Below, piece by piece: positions 55,270-64,000 of a DNA stretch of 64,000 nt. The first letter of the stretch is position 1, and each line of letters opens with the position of its first letter. Made by a program: the position numbers and the translations under genes. Below the pieces are notes generated by a model that saw only the letters and a list, made by a program, of their open reading frames with translations, was not told where the DNA came from and searched no databases. The DNA comes from Bacillus mycoides (GTDB lineage Bacteria; Bacillota; Bacilli; Bacillales; Bacillaceae_G): positions 33,356-97,355 of the forward strand of contig NZ_LXLV01000067.1 in assembly GCF_001757995.1 (NCBI RefSeq). Direction: 5' to 3'.

Positions 55270-55441
55270 TTCAACACCCCTTCAAAAGAATACCATTTAT
55301 TATAATAAATGATTTTCATAGACAAACAAAGATAAATTGAACAAATGAGGAAAATCAATCCATAGATAATATACTTCTCCAAACCATATGTAAGCATAAA
55401 AACCATGAACAATAATACGTATAATATGGGAGGTGCTTTAT

Positions 55442-57468
55442 ATGGACGGTCGTGAAAATAAGAAGATAGAACAGTTACAATCCTTTACGAAAAACAATGA
55501 AGGAAAAGAGATGACGACGAATACGGGTGTTAAAATTTCAAATGATGAAAACTCTTTAACCGCCGGCGATCGTGGTCCTACCCTTCTAGAAGATTTCCTT
55601 ATGCGAGAAAAGCTTTCTCATTTTGACCGTGAACGAATTCCTGAGCGAGTCGTTCATGCACGAGGATACGGCGCACATGGCGTTTTCGAGCTATATGAAT
55701 CTTTAGAAGGGCTAACAATGGCCGACTTTCTACAAGACCCTTCAAAAAAACGCCGCTTTTCGTTCGTTTCTCTGAAGTAGCGGGATCAAAAGGTGCAAAT
55801 GAAACGAACCGGGATGTACGAGGGTTCGCTGTTAAGTTTTATACAGAGGAAGGAAATTTCGATTTAGTAGGAAACAACATTCCAATTTTCTTCATTCAAG
55901 ATGGTATTAAATTTCCCGATCTTATTCACGCTCTTAAACCCGAGCCACATAATGAGATTCCCCAAGGGCAAACAGCACACGATACTTTTTGGGACTTTAT
56001 CGCCAATAATCAAGAATCAGCTGCGATGATGATGTGGATTATGTCGGATCGCGCAATTCCAAGAAGTTTTCGAATGATGCAAGGGTTTGGCGTTCATACA
56101 TTTCGTTTAGTTAATAAAAATGGAAAGTCCCGCTTTATAAAATTTCACTGGAAACCAAAGCTTGGTGTGCACTCATTAATTTGGGATGAAGCTCAAAAAT
56201 TAGGCGGTGCTGATCCTGATTACCATCGCCGTGATTTATGGGAAAATATTAATGCTGGAAACTACCCTGAGTACGAACTTGGTATTCAAATTTTAGAAGA
56301 AGAGGATGAATTTAAGTACGATTTCGATATATTAGATGCAACGAAAATTTGGCCAGAAGAAGACTTCCCTGTTAAAATCATCGGAAAAATGACGTTAAAT
56401 CGGAACGTTGATAACGTATTTGCGGAAACAGAACAAGTCGCACTACACCCTGGAAGTATCGTCCGCGGTATTGATTTTACAAATGATCCTCTCTTACAAG
56501 GTAGACTCTTTTCTTATACAGATACGCAATTAGCCCGCGTCGGTACAAACTATCAAGAGTTACCGATTAACCGCCCGGTATGTCCTTTTCATAACAATCA
56601 AAGAGATGGTGCGTCTAAATATATAATTGATAAAGGAAAAGTCGCTTACCATAATAACTCTTTAGCTAATAACTCTCCCTTTACTGTACCTGGTACAAAA
56701 GGCGGTTTCGTTACATATCCTTCTACTGTTTCTGGACATAAAACGAGAGAAACAGCCGCTAGTTTTAAAGACCACTTCTCACAAGCCCGTTTATTTTGGA
56801 ATAGTATGAGCCACGTCGAAAAAATCCATATTATGCAGGCCTTCTCCTTTGAATTAGGAAAAGTAAAAAGTAAATCAGTTCGCCAACAAGTCGTAAGGAT
56901 GATTGGTCATATTAGTACAGAATTAGCTACTTTAGTAGCTGAAGCAGTTGGGGCAACAGTACCAAATGTTCAAGAATCACATGTTACAAAATCCTCACCC
57001 GCACTAAGTATGGCAAATACAACATTCAGCCCAAATACATTAAGAGTAGGAGTCATTGTCGCAAACGGATATGACGGTCAAAACTCACAATATATTATAA
57101 ATCAATTAAAACAATCCGGCCTTCAGCCAGTTATTATTTCCGAACGATTAGGTTTTGTGCAAGGCTCTCAAAATGGACAGTGGGATGTAAATGATACTTT
57201 CTTAACTGGATCACCACTTCTTTACGATGGTCTACTTCTTATTGGTGGAAATATTGATGATCATTTTCTTAACAAGGCAAGTTCATTTGTCGTAGAATCA
57301 TATAATCACTTTAAGCCAATCGGCGCTTTCCAAAATGGAACCACTATTATTCAATCTTTAAACATCGAAGGAAAACCTGGCGTTATAACAGAACAAAACC
57401 CTACATTACTTGCGAATGAATTTATTCAGGCAATGACAAAACAGCGCTTTTGGGAGAGAGCCTATTAA
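55442..57468 (+). pseudogene. Large monofunctional catalase, frameshifted
   Basis: Two frames of one KatE-type catalase. 55442-55780 encodes the start, including the active-site His motif [11 protein letters not shown]; the frame then breaks at a run of seven A (55744-55750), where eight would keep [15 protein letters not shown]. Downstream in the other frame come NLVGNN-type Asn, heme-ligand Tyr in RLFSYTDTQLARVG, and a C-terminal glutamine-amidotransferase-like domain (LRVGVIVANGYDG). Restored length is 675 residues. Sequencing error or true inactivation cannot be separated here. Confidence 0.9.
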
Positions 57469-57489
57469 AATGCATGAGGAGGATACATC

Positions 57490-58299
57490 GTGTTCGTTAC
57501 AGTTGAAAAAGATGTACACATTTTTGTTGAGGATATTAACCCAGGCCCCGGAAGTAAACCAGTCTTCTTCGTTCATGGCTGGCCTTTAAATCATCAAATG
57601 TACCAATATCAATTTAATATCTTACCACAACATGGTTTCCGCTGCATCGCCATGGATATACGAGGAAACGGGCAATCTGATAAACCATGGACTGGTTACA
57701 CTTATGATCGTTTAGCTGATGATATCGCAATTGTACTAGAAGCTCTTCAAATAGAAAACGCTACGTTAGTCGGCTTCTCAGTCGGTGGCGCTCTCTCTAT
57801 TCGGTATATGTCACGATATAATGGGCGTCGTATTTCCAAACTTGCATTAGTGGATGCTGTCTCTCCTTCTTTCGTGAAAAACCAAGAATCCCCTTACGGC
57901 GTACCGAAAGAACAAGCAGATGCTCTGATTGCTCAAATGTATGCAAATTTACCTAAATTTCTTAATGATGTATCTTTATCATTTTTTAATAGAAACTTAG
58001 GAGCGGCTACACTAGAATGGTTTTCTTATCTCGGTATGCAGTCCGCTTCTTATGCTCTCATCAAAATTTTGCAAGCAGCTGCAAACGAAGACGTAACGAA
58101 GGACTTAAGTAAAATTAACGTCCCAACAAAAATATTTCACGGTGTTCACGACCAACTCATTCCTTACAAAAGTGCTGAGCTAACAAAAGAGCGAATTAAA
58201 AACTCTGAACTATATCCTCTTACAAATAGCGGCCACGGCTCTCCAATCGATCAAGCGGATGAATTAAATAAAGAACTAATAAAATTTTTAAATTCATAG
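57490..58299 (+). CDS. Alpha/beta hydrolase (non-heme peroxidase-like)
   Basis: 269 residues: HGWPLNHQMYQYQ (about 28-40), nucleophile elbow GFSVGG (about 97-102), acid in GVHDQLIP (about 219) and His in NSGHGSPID (about 250). GTG start follows GAGGAGGATACATC, 21 bp after the catalase stop, so it is probably co-transcribed with it. Homologues are called chloroperoxidase or arylesterase; the substrate is unknown. Confidence 0.85.
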   Translation: MFVTVEKDVHIFVEDINPGPGSKPVFFVHGWPLNHQMYQYQFNILPQHGFRCIAMDIRGNGQSDKPWTGYTYDRLADDIAIVLEALQIENATLVGFSVGGALSIRYMSRYNGRRISKLALVDAVSPSFVKNQESPYGVPKEQADALIAQMYANLPKFLNDVSLSFFNRNLGAATLEWFSYLGMQSASYALIKILQAAANEDVTKDLSKINVPTKIFHGVHDQLIPYKSAELTKERIKNSELYPLTNSGHGSPIDQADELNKELIKFLNS

Positions 58300-58310
58300 T
58301 TCCGCTACAG

Positions 58311-58347
58311 TAAAAAAAGAATTTGCCCTTACGGCAAATTCTTTTTT
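58311..58347. terminator. Bidirectional terminator
   Basis: AAAGAATTTGCC and GGCAAATTCTTT stem with T runs, between the hydrolase and the permease on the opposite strand. Confidence 0.9.
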
Positions 58348-58348
58348 C

Positions 58349-59374
58349 TTAACTACCTTTTTCTATCGATTTAGAAGATACCGGAATGAACAATGATTTA
58401 TCTATGTCCTTCTTTTCCTGTCTTTGCACATATGGCTCATTCTTTGTCTTTTTATACATAGAATATAGACTGTTACCGTGCTCTTTCTTTATTCCTTTAA
58501 TCATCATATGTAAAACGAATATAGAAACAGTAAAGAATAGTAATGGTGCAATGACAATCCATGGTGCTGCTAAAAATTCACTTTTGTATAGACCAATTAA
58601 ACCAGCCCATTCATTCGTAAGTGAGAATGGTTTTCCCGTATCATAATCTACGCCTCGTCCCCCTATTAAAATCCCAAAGAACGCCAAATGAATTAATAAC
58701 GTAAATAATTGAACAAATTGCTGTAAAAAAAGAACGACAAGAATTTCTTTTAAATACAACCATATATGTTTTCTAATAATCCGAAACTTTGAAGCACCTA
58801 ATATTTTCGAAGTTGTAACAAACTCATTTTTCATAAATAAATTGATTTCTTGATTCACATATAGAATAACAGCTGGTAACAGCGCAAAACAAAGAACCAC
58901 AAACTGCTTTATAATAATATCCATATTAAATCCAGTTAATTGACTGTGTAACATGATTGGAAACATCCACAAAATCGCCCATAGCACTGTCGGAATAAAG
59001 AAATATACTTTACATATTTTTTGAAATAAATTTTGTACTATAGATGGTGTATGAGCTAATGCTACACCTAATATAGTACCGAGAAACACTTGAACAACAC
59101 ATACACCAAATACAAATAAAATTGTAAACTTTGCACCTACTAGTAATTGAAAAAACAAATTAAAACCATTACGATCTGTACCGAGTGGTGGTATTGTAAG
59201 CGGACTAAACGGAGCTGCAGCAATAACATCCCCATTCGCATCTTTCAGCCAAATTGTCTTACTCATATATAAATCCTTACCAAACCATGTAATAAGATAA
59301 CTAATTACAACAATCCCTACAAAGTAAAGGACACCACACAAAAAACGTTTGGAGCCAAAGTTTCTATATATCAT
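58349..59374 (-). CDS. ABC permease, OppC/DppC-like
   Basis: 341 residues, about six helices, with the LGASKFRIIRKHIW EAA-like loop of binding-protein-dependent permeases, and a N-terminal LTIPPLGTDRNGFNLFFQLLVGAKFT, as in OppC. It overlaps the neighbour by 11 bp. No solute-binding protein or ATPase is nearby, so it is an orphan pair with 59364-60224. Confidence 0.8.
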   Translation of the reverse strand: MIYRNFGSKRFLCGVLYFVGIVVISYLITWFGKDLYMSKTIWLKDANGDVIAAAPFSPLTIPPLGTDRNGFNLFFQLLVGAKFTILFVFGVCVVQVFLGTILGVALAHTPSIVQNLFQKICKVYFFIPTVLWAILWMFPIMLHSQLTGFNMDIIIKQFVVLCFALLPAVILYVNQEINLFMKNEFVTTSKILGASKFRIIRKHIWLYLKEILVVLFLQQFVQLFTLLIHLAFFGILIGGRGVDYDTGKPFSLTNEWAGLIGLYKSEFLAAPWIVIAPLLFFTVSIFVLHMMIKGIKKEHGNSLYSMYKKTKNEPYVQRQEKKDIDKSLFIPVSSKSIEKGS

Positions 59375-60224
59375 GAGAAGCCCCTCCTGTAATACGATTC
59401 ACTCGGTAATGTATAATAGCAAATAGAATATAGAATGGAACAAATAATAAAAGAATCCACCATGCCATCGTTAAAGGATTTAAAGTGCCTGCCCTTATTA
59501 AGAAAGACATATATCCCGTAATATTAAAAGCTCCCTCTACCATTAAAAGGCTTGAAATCATGAACAAAAAAAGCGGCTGCAAGTGATTTAATAAATGGTA
59601 CATAATATTACGTAATAAATGAACATACAGTATATATTTATTACTAAATCCTTTTGCGCGAGCAAATTCCACATAAGGCTTATTCTTCTCTTCCATTAAA
59701 AATAAAACGATAACACGGAAAAAATGAAGAGTTGGAACGATAGTCATACAAAGAATAGGTAAGACATATGCGCGTTCATCATTAAACGCATAAATAGTAA
59801 CAAAGCGATATCCTGTCTGTTTATAAATCCATACAACAAATAACTGTAAACTAAAAATTAATAACAAATCTGGAACCGATTCTATTAAAATTAAACACCT
59901 CTCAATCCACTGCTTAATTTTAGAAGAAACTAATAAGTATACGAATGAAAGGCCAATTGAAAGGATAATTGTTAAACAAGTAGCGATAAAAAGAATAGTC
60001 ATAGAATACGTATAAGGTTCAATAATTCGTTCAAAAAAGGGAATTGACTGCATAGTGTTCGTATCAATATGTGCAATCTCCTTTGGAGAAGCTAACCTCT
60101 GTAAATATGTAATAAAATCAAGCTTATTTCCTAGAAAGAAATAGAATGGTACGTAGCTCACAGTAAGAATAACTGCGATGCTAATGATAAATTCTGTTAT
60201 TTTCTCACCCCAAAAACTCTTCAA
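59364..60224 (-). CDS. ABC permease, OppB/DppB-like
   Basis: 286 residues, about six helices, with PYVEFARAKGFSNKYILYVHLLRN, the OppB-type loop. The start is TTG at 60224 after GAGGTGGGATA; earlier frame extension (ATG-like codons at 60257) lacks a ribosome site. It is transcribed before the OppC-like permease. A TATAAT lies upstream at 60267-60262. Confidence 0.8.
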   Translation of the reverse strand: MKSFWGEKITEFIISIAVILTVSYVPFYFFLGNKLDFITYLQRLASPKEIAHIDTNTMQSIPFFERIIEPYTYSMTILFIATCLTIILSIGLSFVYLLVSSKIKQWIERCLILIESVPDLLLIFSLQLFVVWIYKQTGYRFVTIYAFNDERAYVLPILCMTIVPTLHFFRVIVLFLMEEKNKPYVEFARAKGFSNKYILYVHLLRNIMYHLLNHLQPLFLFMISSLLMVEGAFNITGYMSFLIRAGTLNPLTMAWWILLLFVPFYILFAIIHYRVNRITGGASHDI

Positions 60225-60490
60225 TATCCCACCTCTTTTTTTAAAATTAACACACAACTTTATTATAACTGATTTTTCTGAAATTTTAATATATTTTTAA
60301 ATAAAAAAACGCTTAGCAATCTTAAATATTCTTTTACGCATTAAACAAATTATCCAATTATACACTAAACGAAAAATTCACACACTTCTCACAAATCAAT
60401 CATTAAAACGATTCTATTTTAATTTATACTAAATGTACAAGTAATACTCCCTAAACCCAGCTTGTCTGGTTACCCTGTTAAATACTATAA

Positions 60491-60528
60491 AAAAAAGAAC
60501 TTGTATCGTATACAAGCTCTTTTTTTGT
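60491..60528 (-). terminator. Terminator of the LTA-synthase-like gene
   Basis: AGAGCTTGTATACGATACAAGTTCT-type stem (GAGCTTGTAT / ATACAAGTTC) with T runs on the minus strand. Confidence 0.85.
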
Positions 60529-60531
60529 CGC

Positions 60532-62598
60532 CTATTTAAATAATATCTCCTTACTATATTGCTTTCCGACAAGTAAGTCATATTGAATAAGCTCATATTG
60601 CTTTAGCATTTCTTTTTGTTTTTCTGTTAAACTTTTTATTGCTTTTCCATCTTTTCCTATCCTCAATTCGTCACGAAGTACAGGAATTTCTTCATATAAC
60701 TTCGATAAAAATTGGTAGAACGGTACCTTATTTAACCCAGCATAACCAAAGACAAGATTTGAAAAATAAATTGGACTTACTAAGCCTAAATTGTCATTTG
60801 GTATCTCAAAATTTGCATACATTAATAACGGCGTTTGCGCCATCGCTAATCGTTCACTTGGCGTTTTTTCATTCGTTATATAACCAGTCTCTTTATAAAG
60901 AGATTTATTTGTTCCTAGTGATGGGAGATGGTCCCCAAAGAATACTAATAATGTAGGTCTATCTAAATTATCTAGCTCCTCTATTAAATATTGAAGAGCT
61001 TCATCTGAACGTCTTAAACCTTCTGTATAAGTCTCTAATTCAGCCTTCGATTCTTCATTTTCTAAACCACTAATCTCTATTTGATTTTCGCCAAATCTTC
61101 CTTCTGTAAATGGAAAATGATTTTGCATTGTAACCGCATGAATAAAAGTAGGTTTCTTTTGCTTCTCTAATTCAGCTATTATCTCTTTACTCATAGATAA
61201 ATTGCTAATATAATCTCCATCACCTTCTACATTTTCCATCGTATCTTGTGCATTAAACTTATCAAACCCTAACACTTTATATACATCATCCCGTTTAAAG
61301 AATGAGCGACCGAACGAATGAATTGCACTTGTATAATACCCTTCATTTTTCAAAGCTCGAGGAATTGATGGAATTTCTTTCTTATTTGTAACAACTTGCT
61401 GATATGGTATAGATCCTGGTTTTAACAAACTCATTGAATAACTCGTTAACGCCTCAAATTCAACGTTCGCAGTATTTCCTCCAAATGTTGGCGAAATAGT
61501 TTGTCCACCTGGAAAACTTTCTATATAATGATGTAAATTCGGTAAAGGATCTTCACTAAAGGAAAGATTCGTTAATTTCGTTGGATCCCAAAACGATTCA
61601 CTCATTACAAAAATAATATTCGGTTTCTCTTTTTGCTTCTGCGCCCCTATATTGCTACTATATTGTTTCTTTATGTCGTTTGCTATTTGAAGCATATTTT
61701 CTTTTGAATAATCTTTCGGCTTTTCAATGACTGTCGTATCTAAATTACTTATAAAGCCTAACACAAAACCATTCGAAGCATAATTTTCATTTTGATTCCA
61801 CAAAACGAACTCTATACCCGACTTTTGAAACCATTTATTCATAAACGTATTCGTAAAATTACCATACGCATATAAAACAAAAACGGATCCTATTATAAAT
61901 AGAACTCGTACACCTGCATGAACTTTTACATTTTGAATATATTTCCTTATATACATACCCACAAAAATACAGGCAACAACACTTACAATAACGAGAAGAA
62001 TATAACCCCAACTAAAATAATCCATCACCATCGGTATAACAGATTGCATATGTCCAATCTGTGTAAAATCAGAAGGATATAGAGGGTCTCCCCTAAAAAC
62101 AATTTTGAAGTGATTTACAATAGCCAAAATGATTAGCAAAATGCTTGTCAAAATAGTACTCAAAAAAACTTTCCCAAGCACGTTATACACCAAAACATAT
62201 ATCGCATAAATTACAATTAAACTAAATATAAACTGTGTATTATAATTGTAAATCCAATTCAGTGTATTTACGAGATCCATATTATTTTGCGTAAAAATAA
62301 AAAGCAAAGTAACCACATGGGCTACTAAAAACATTCTAATATAAATCCTAATAATCGGTTTAAATTTATTAACTATACCTTTATTTAAATATGCAACATA
62401 CAGTAGTACAACCCACATCAAAATTGTCATTATGCTTAAAACAATTTTTTGATTTAACATATCTTTTATCGCATCTAAACTAAAATATTTTAAAATCAAA
62501 AAAAGTGTGGGTACTACATATAGGGTTACTAGGCCACTTAACATCGCTGAAATTAATATACTTCTTCTTGGCTGATGAAATGAAAAATTACCCCTCAA
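60532..62598 (-). CDS. LTA synthase family protein (membrane sulfatase-like)
   Basis: 688 residues: five or six N-terminal membrane helices, then an extracellular sulfatase-type domain. The metal-site Glu is in MSESFWDPTKL, the Thr nucleophile in FGGNTANVEFEALTSYS, and Asp/His in FGDHLPSLG. It polymerises or transfers glycerol phosphate, as LtaS/YflE-type proteins do. A TTG at 62598 follows AGAGGGAATGAA and is preferred to a GTG 13 codons upstream. Monocistronic. Confidence 0.85.
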   Translation of the reverse strand: MRGNFSFHQPRRSILISAMLSGLVTLYVVPTLFLILKYFSLDAIKDMLNQKIVLSIMTILMWVVLLYVAYLNKGIVNKFKPIIRIYIRMFLVAHVVTLLFIFTQNNMDLVNTLNWIYNYNTQFIFSLIVIYAIYVLVYNVLGKVFLSTILTSILLIILAIVNHFKIVFRGDPLYPSDFTQIGHMQSVIPMVMDYFSWGYILLVIVSVVACIFVGMYIRKYIQNVKVHAGVRVLFIIGSVFVLYAYGNFTNTFMNKWFQKSGIEFVLWNQNENYASNGFVLGFISNLDTTVIEKPKDYSKENMLQIANDIKKQYSSNIGAQKQKEKPNIIFVMSESFWDPTKLTNLSFSEDPLPNLHHYIESFPGGQTISPTFGGNTANVEFEALTSYSMSLLKPGSIPYQQVVTNKKEIPSIPRALKNEGYYTSAIHSFGRSFFKRDDVYKVLGFDKFNAQDTMENVEGDGDYISNLSMSKEIIAELEKQKKPTFIHAVTMQNHFPFTEGRFGENQIEISGLENEESKAELETYTEGLRRSDEALQYLIEELDNLDRPTLLVFFGDHLPSLGTNKSLYKETGYITNEKTPSERLAMAQTPLLMYANFEIPNDNLGLVSPIYFSNLVFGYAGLNKVPFYQFLSKLYEEIPVLRDELRIGKDGKAIKSLTEKQKEMLKQYELIQYDLLVGKQYSKEILFK

Positions 62599-62745
62599 TT
62601 CATTCCCTCTTTTCTGTTTATTAATTTCACCTCGCACCGCAATAAAATATTACTTATATAAACATAACATATTATGTACACACCGTCTTTTCATGCGAAT
62701 CCCCACATAATGACATATTTTATTTCTTTTACATACCGAACGAGA

Positions 62746-62784
62746 AAAAAAGAGATTTCCTAAAAAGGAAATCTCTTTTTTTCA
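62746..62784 (-). terminator. Terminator of the lipoprotein gene
   Basis: AAAGAGATTTCCT and AGGAAATCTCTTT stem with T run on the minus strand, abutting the stop at 62785. Confidence 0.9.
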
Positions 62785-63465
62785 TTATCCAACACTTTGC
62801 ACACGGCCAATTTGTCCATCTTGTAATCGAACTTTAATTCCGTACGTATGTGTTTCCGTGTTTGTTAAAATATCTTTCACAACACCGCTCACAGTTTTAC
62901 TATAATCTTTATCTAATTGAATAACTACATGTGAACCGACCGAAATTTGTGATCTTGTCGGTTTCCCACCTGTTGCTTGTGTTGTTTTTTCTTGTTTTGT
63001 AGACTGTTGTTGCTGTGCTTTCTGTTGCTCTTGTATCTTTCTTTGTTCCTCTTGCTTATGCTTCTCTTCTTCTACTCTTTGTTGCTCTTCTTGCTTACGC
63101 TTCTCTTCTTCTACTCTTTGTTGCTCTTCTTGCTTACGCTTTTCTTCTTCTACTCTTTGTTGCTCTTCTTGCTTATGCTTCTCTTCTTCTATTCTTTGTT
63201 GCTCTTCTTGCTTACGTTTTTCTTCCTCTACTTTTTGCTGCTCTTCTTGCTTCCGTTTTTCTTCCTCTGCTTTTTGCTGCTCTTCTTGCTTACGTTTTTC
63301 TTCCTCTGCTTTTTGCTGCTCTTCTACCTTCTTACCTTCTTCAACTTTCTTCTCATCTATTTTCTGTTCTTCCGCTGCTTTCAGCTTTTCCTCTTCATCT
63401 TTACAAGCTGTTAAAACAACTACACATAAGCCTGTAAGTAAAAATAATAATAATTTCTTTAACAT
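62785..63465 (-). CDS. Lipoprotein with coiled-coil repeats fused to a YwbE-like domain
   Basis: 226 residues. A lipoprotein signal (MLKKLLLFLLTGLCVVVLTAC, lipobox LTAC, Cys21), seven 13-residue repeats of type KAEEEKRKQEEQQ (about 52-142) that form a long charged coiled coil, a Gln/Thr linker, and a C-terminal domain (about 168-226) with VKDILTNTETHTYGIKVRLQDGQIGRVQ, which is the YwbE (DUF2196) fold normally found as a free protein of about 60 residues. Attached to the membrane outer face by inference. Confidence 0.85.
   Translation of the reverse strand: MLKKLLLFLLTGLCVVVLTACKDEEEKLKAAEEQKIDEKKVEEGKKVEEQQKAEEEKRKQEEQQKAEEEKRKQEEQQKVEEEKRKQEEQQRIEEEKHKQEEQQRVEEEKRKQEEQQRVEEEKRKQEEQQRVEEEKHKQEEQRKIQEQQKAQQQQSTKQEKTTQATGGKPTRSQISVGSHVVIQLDKDYSKTVSGVVKDILTNTETHTYGIKVRLQDGQIGRVQSVG
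63040..63312 (-). repeat. 39-bp tandem repeat, seven copies, in the lipoprotein gene
   Basis: Seven 39-bp units encode 13-residue E/K/Q units. Unit length equals that of the gerIA repeat, but sequence is different. Confidence 0.9.
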
Positions 63466-63611
63466 TAAAAAATCCTCCTATATATACATTACAAATAATG
63501 ACCTTTAATAGAATAGCAAATATGTATGAACTCCCTTGTCGCAATTTGTCGTATGTATTGAATTTTCCATGTAACACTTCATGCTACAGTTGGAAAAAGG
63601 AGGGCTTCGAT

Positions 63612-63773
63612 ATGAATATACCTACATTTTCATTTTCCAAAATCATTTTCCTCATTATTTACTTCATGCTATATATTCCATTCTTCATTCGAATTATCTC
63701 TCACAAGCCGTTAGAACTTGGATTGTTCTCTCATACTCTTATCCTCTTTTCCTTTTTAGCAATTACCATTTAA
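63612..63773 (+). CDS. Small membrane protein
   Basis: 53 residues: a Ser/Phe-rich start, then two helices (FLIIYFMLYIPFFIRII and LGLFSHTLILFSFLAITI). The ATG at 63612 follows AAAAAGGAGGGCTTCGAT. Function unknown. Confidence 0.55.
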   Translation: MNIPTFSFSKIIFLIIYFMLYIPFFIRIISHKPLELGLFSHTLILFSFLAITI

Positions 63774-63874
63774 AATTACAAAAAGAAGAACAACAACAAA
63801 TGGACTAATTGTAGAATGTATAAAGGCGCTTTCTGTGTCTTTATTAGTAAAAACAAAGACAAGACACCCATATA

Positions 63875-64000
63875 TGGACTTATCCCCGTCAAGTAGACAA
63901 CTGTAAAAAAGACTATGCAGCCATCGAAATTCGATATTCGATCGGAGCTCGATGATTGAGTCGTTTTTGGAATCGTTTGTAGTTATAATGATAGATGTAT
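63875..64000 (-). mobile_element. End of an IS3-family insertion sequence
   Basis: The transposase 3' end starts at 63913, and the plus-strand sequence from 63875 begins TGGACTTATCCCCGTC, a typical IS3-family terminal repeat. The left flank is ATA. The rest of the element lies outside the window. Confidence 0.75.
63913..64000 (-). CDS. IS3-family transposase OrfB (C-terminus)
   Basis: Only the last 28 codons are present, ending YKRFQKRLNHRAPIEYRISM and AA before TAG. This tail (HYNYKRFQKRLNHRAPIEYR) is typical of IS150-type OrfB transposases with an rve integrase domain. Cut by the window edge. Confidence 0.85.
   Translation of the reverse strand, partial: YIYHYNYKRFQKRLNHRAPIEYRISMAA

Noticed and set aside
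55744-55750. Programmed frameshift in the catalase gene
   Set aside because: There is no known case in catalases, no stimulatory structure was seen, and the simple loss of one A explains the break.

Overview
This window is chromosomal DNA of a low-GC, spore-forming Firmicute of the Bacillus cereus group (B. cereus / thuringiensis / anthracis lineage). The evidence is a tricistronic GerI-type germinant receptor whose A subunit carries a Gln/Ser/Asn-rich repeat, BclA-like collagen proteins of the exosporium, GerPF-like proteins, a glucose dehydrogenase spore operon, and several copies of the ~155 bp bcr1 repeat that is reported only from this group. Much of the gene order also matches the B. 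subtilis ytqA-ytqB, ytpA-ytpB-ytoA and metK-pckA neighbourhoods.

Layout. 0-4.6 kb: an SRPBCC/ArsR pair behind a repeated operator, small sporulation proteins (cse60), a CarD-family regulator, gdh-glcU, and a DUF3888-like secreted protein with a damaged start. 4.6-9.8 kb: a molybdenum cofactor cluster (moaD, moaE, mobB, moeA, divergent moaC, then moeB and moaA); mobA and moaB lie apart at 42.1-43.2 kb. 9.9-20 kb: a spore-surface and germination block with a collagen-like protein, two GerPF-like proteins, gerIA-gerIB-gerIC and a His-rich repeat protein, mixed with a rhodanese, a MetX-like hydrolase and a MazG-like protein. 20-27 kb: leuS under a T-box, an MFS transporter, the KhtTU K+/H+ antiporter and a degenerate tyrosine recombinase. 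27-31 kb: a BceAB-type peptide detoxification transporter and a frameshifted DUF418 membrane protein, each behind a BceR-type palindrome. 31-45 kb: tRNA-modification genes (ytqA, ytqB), an ABC exporter, racemase, PepSY protein, ytpB-ytpA, ytoA, a PAP2 phosphatase with a glycosyltransferase, and three full-length bcr1 elements. 44-52 kb: metK (SAM riboswitch), pckA, small membrane proteins, an EamA permease, a HesB-like and a Nif3-like protein, and a second collagen-like protein. 52-64 kb: two paralogous sensor kinases (one lacking the phospho-acceptor His), a frameshifted large catalase with a downstream hydrolase, two orphan dipeptide-type permeases, an LTA-synthase-like protein, a repeat lipoprotein fused to a YwbE-like domain, and the edge of an IS3-family element.

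The most notable signals are: (i) a candidate BceR regulon of two units with no BceRS in the window; (ii) a tandem kinase pair in which the second copy has Asp in place of His; (iii) four genes with single-base indels, two of them at short A runs, which are either sequencing errors or real decay; (iv) an unexplained ~150 nt structured segment between the leuS promoter and its T-box; (v) an unexplained duplicated repeat downstream of pckA; and (vi) a bcr1 insertion that supplies the stop codon of a host gene. Calls are made by reading the sequence only; no database search was run.
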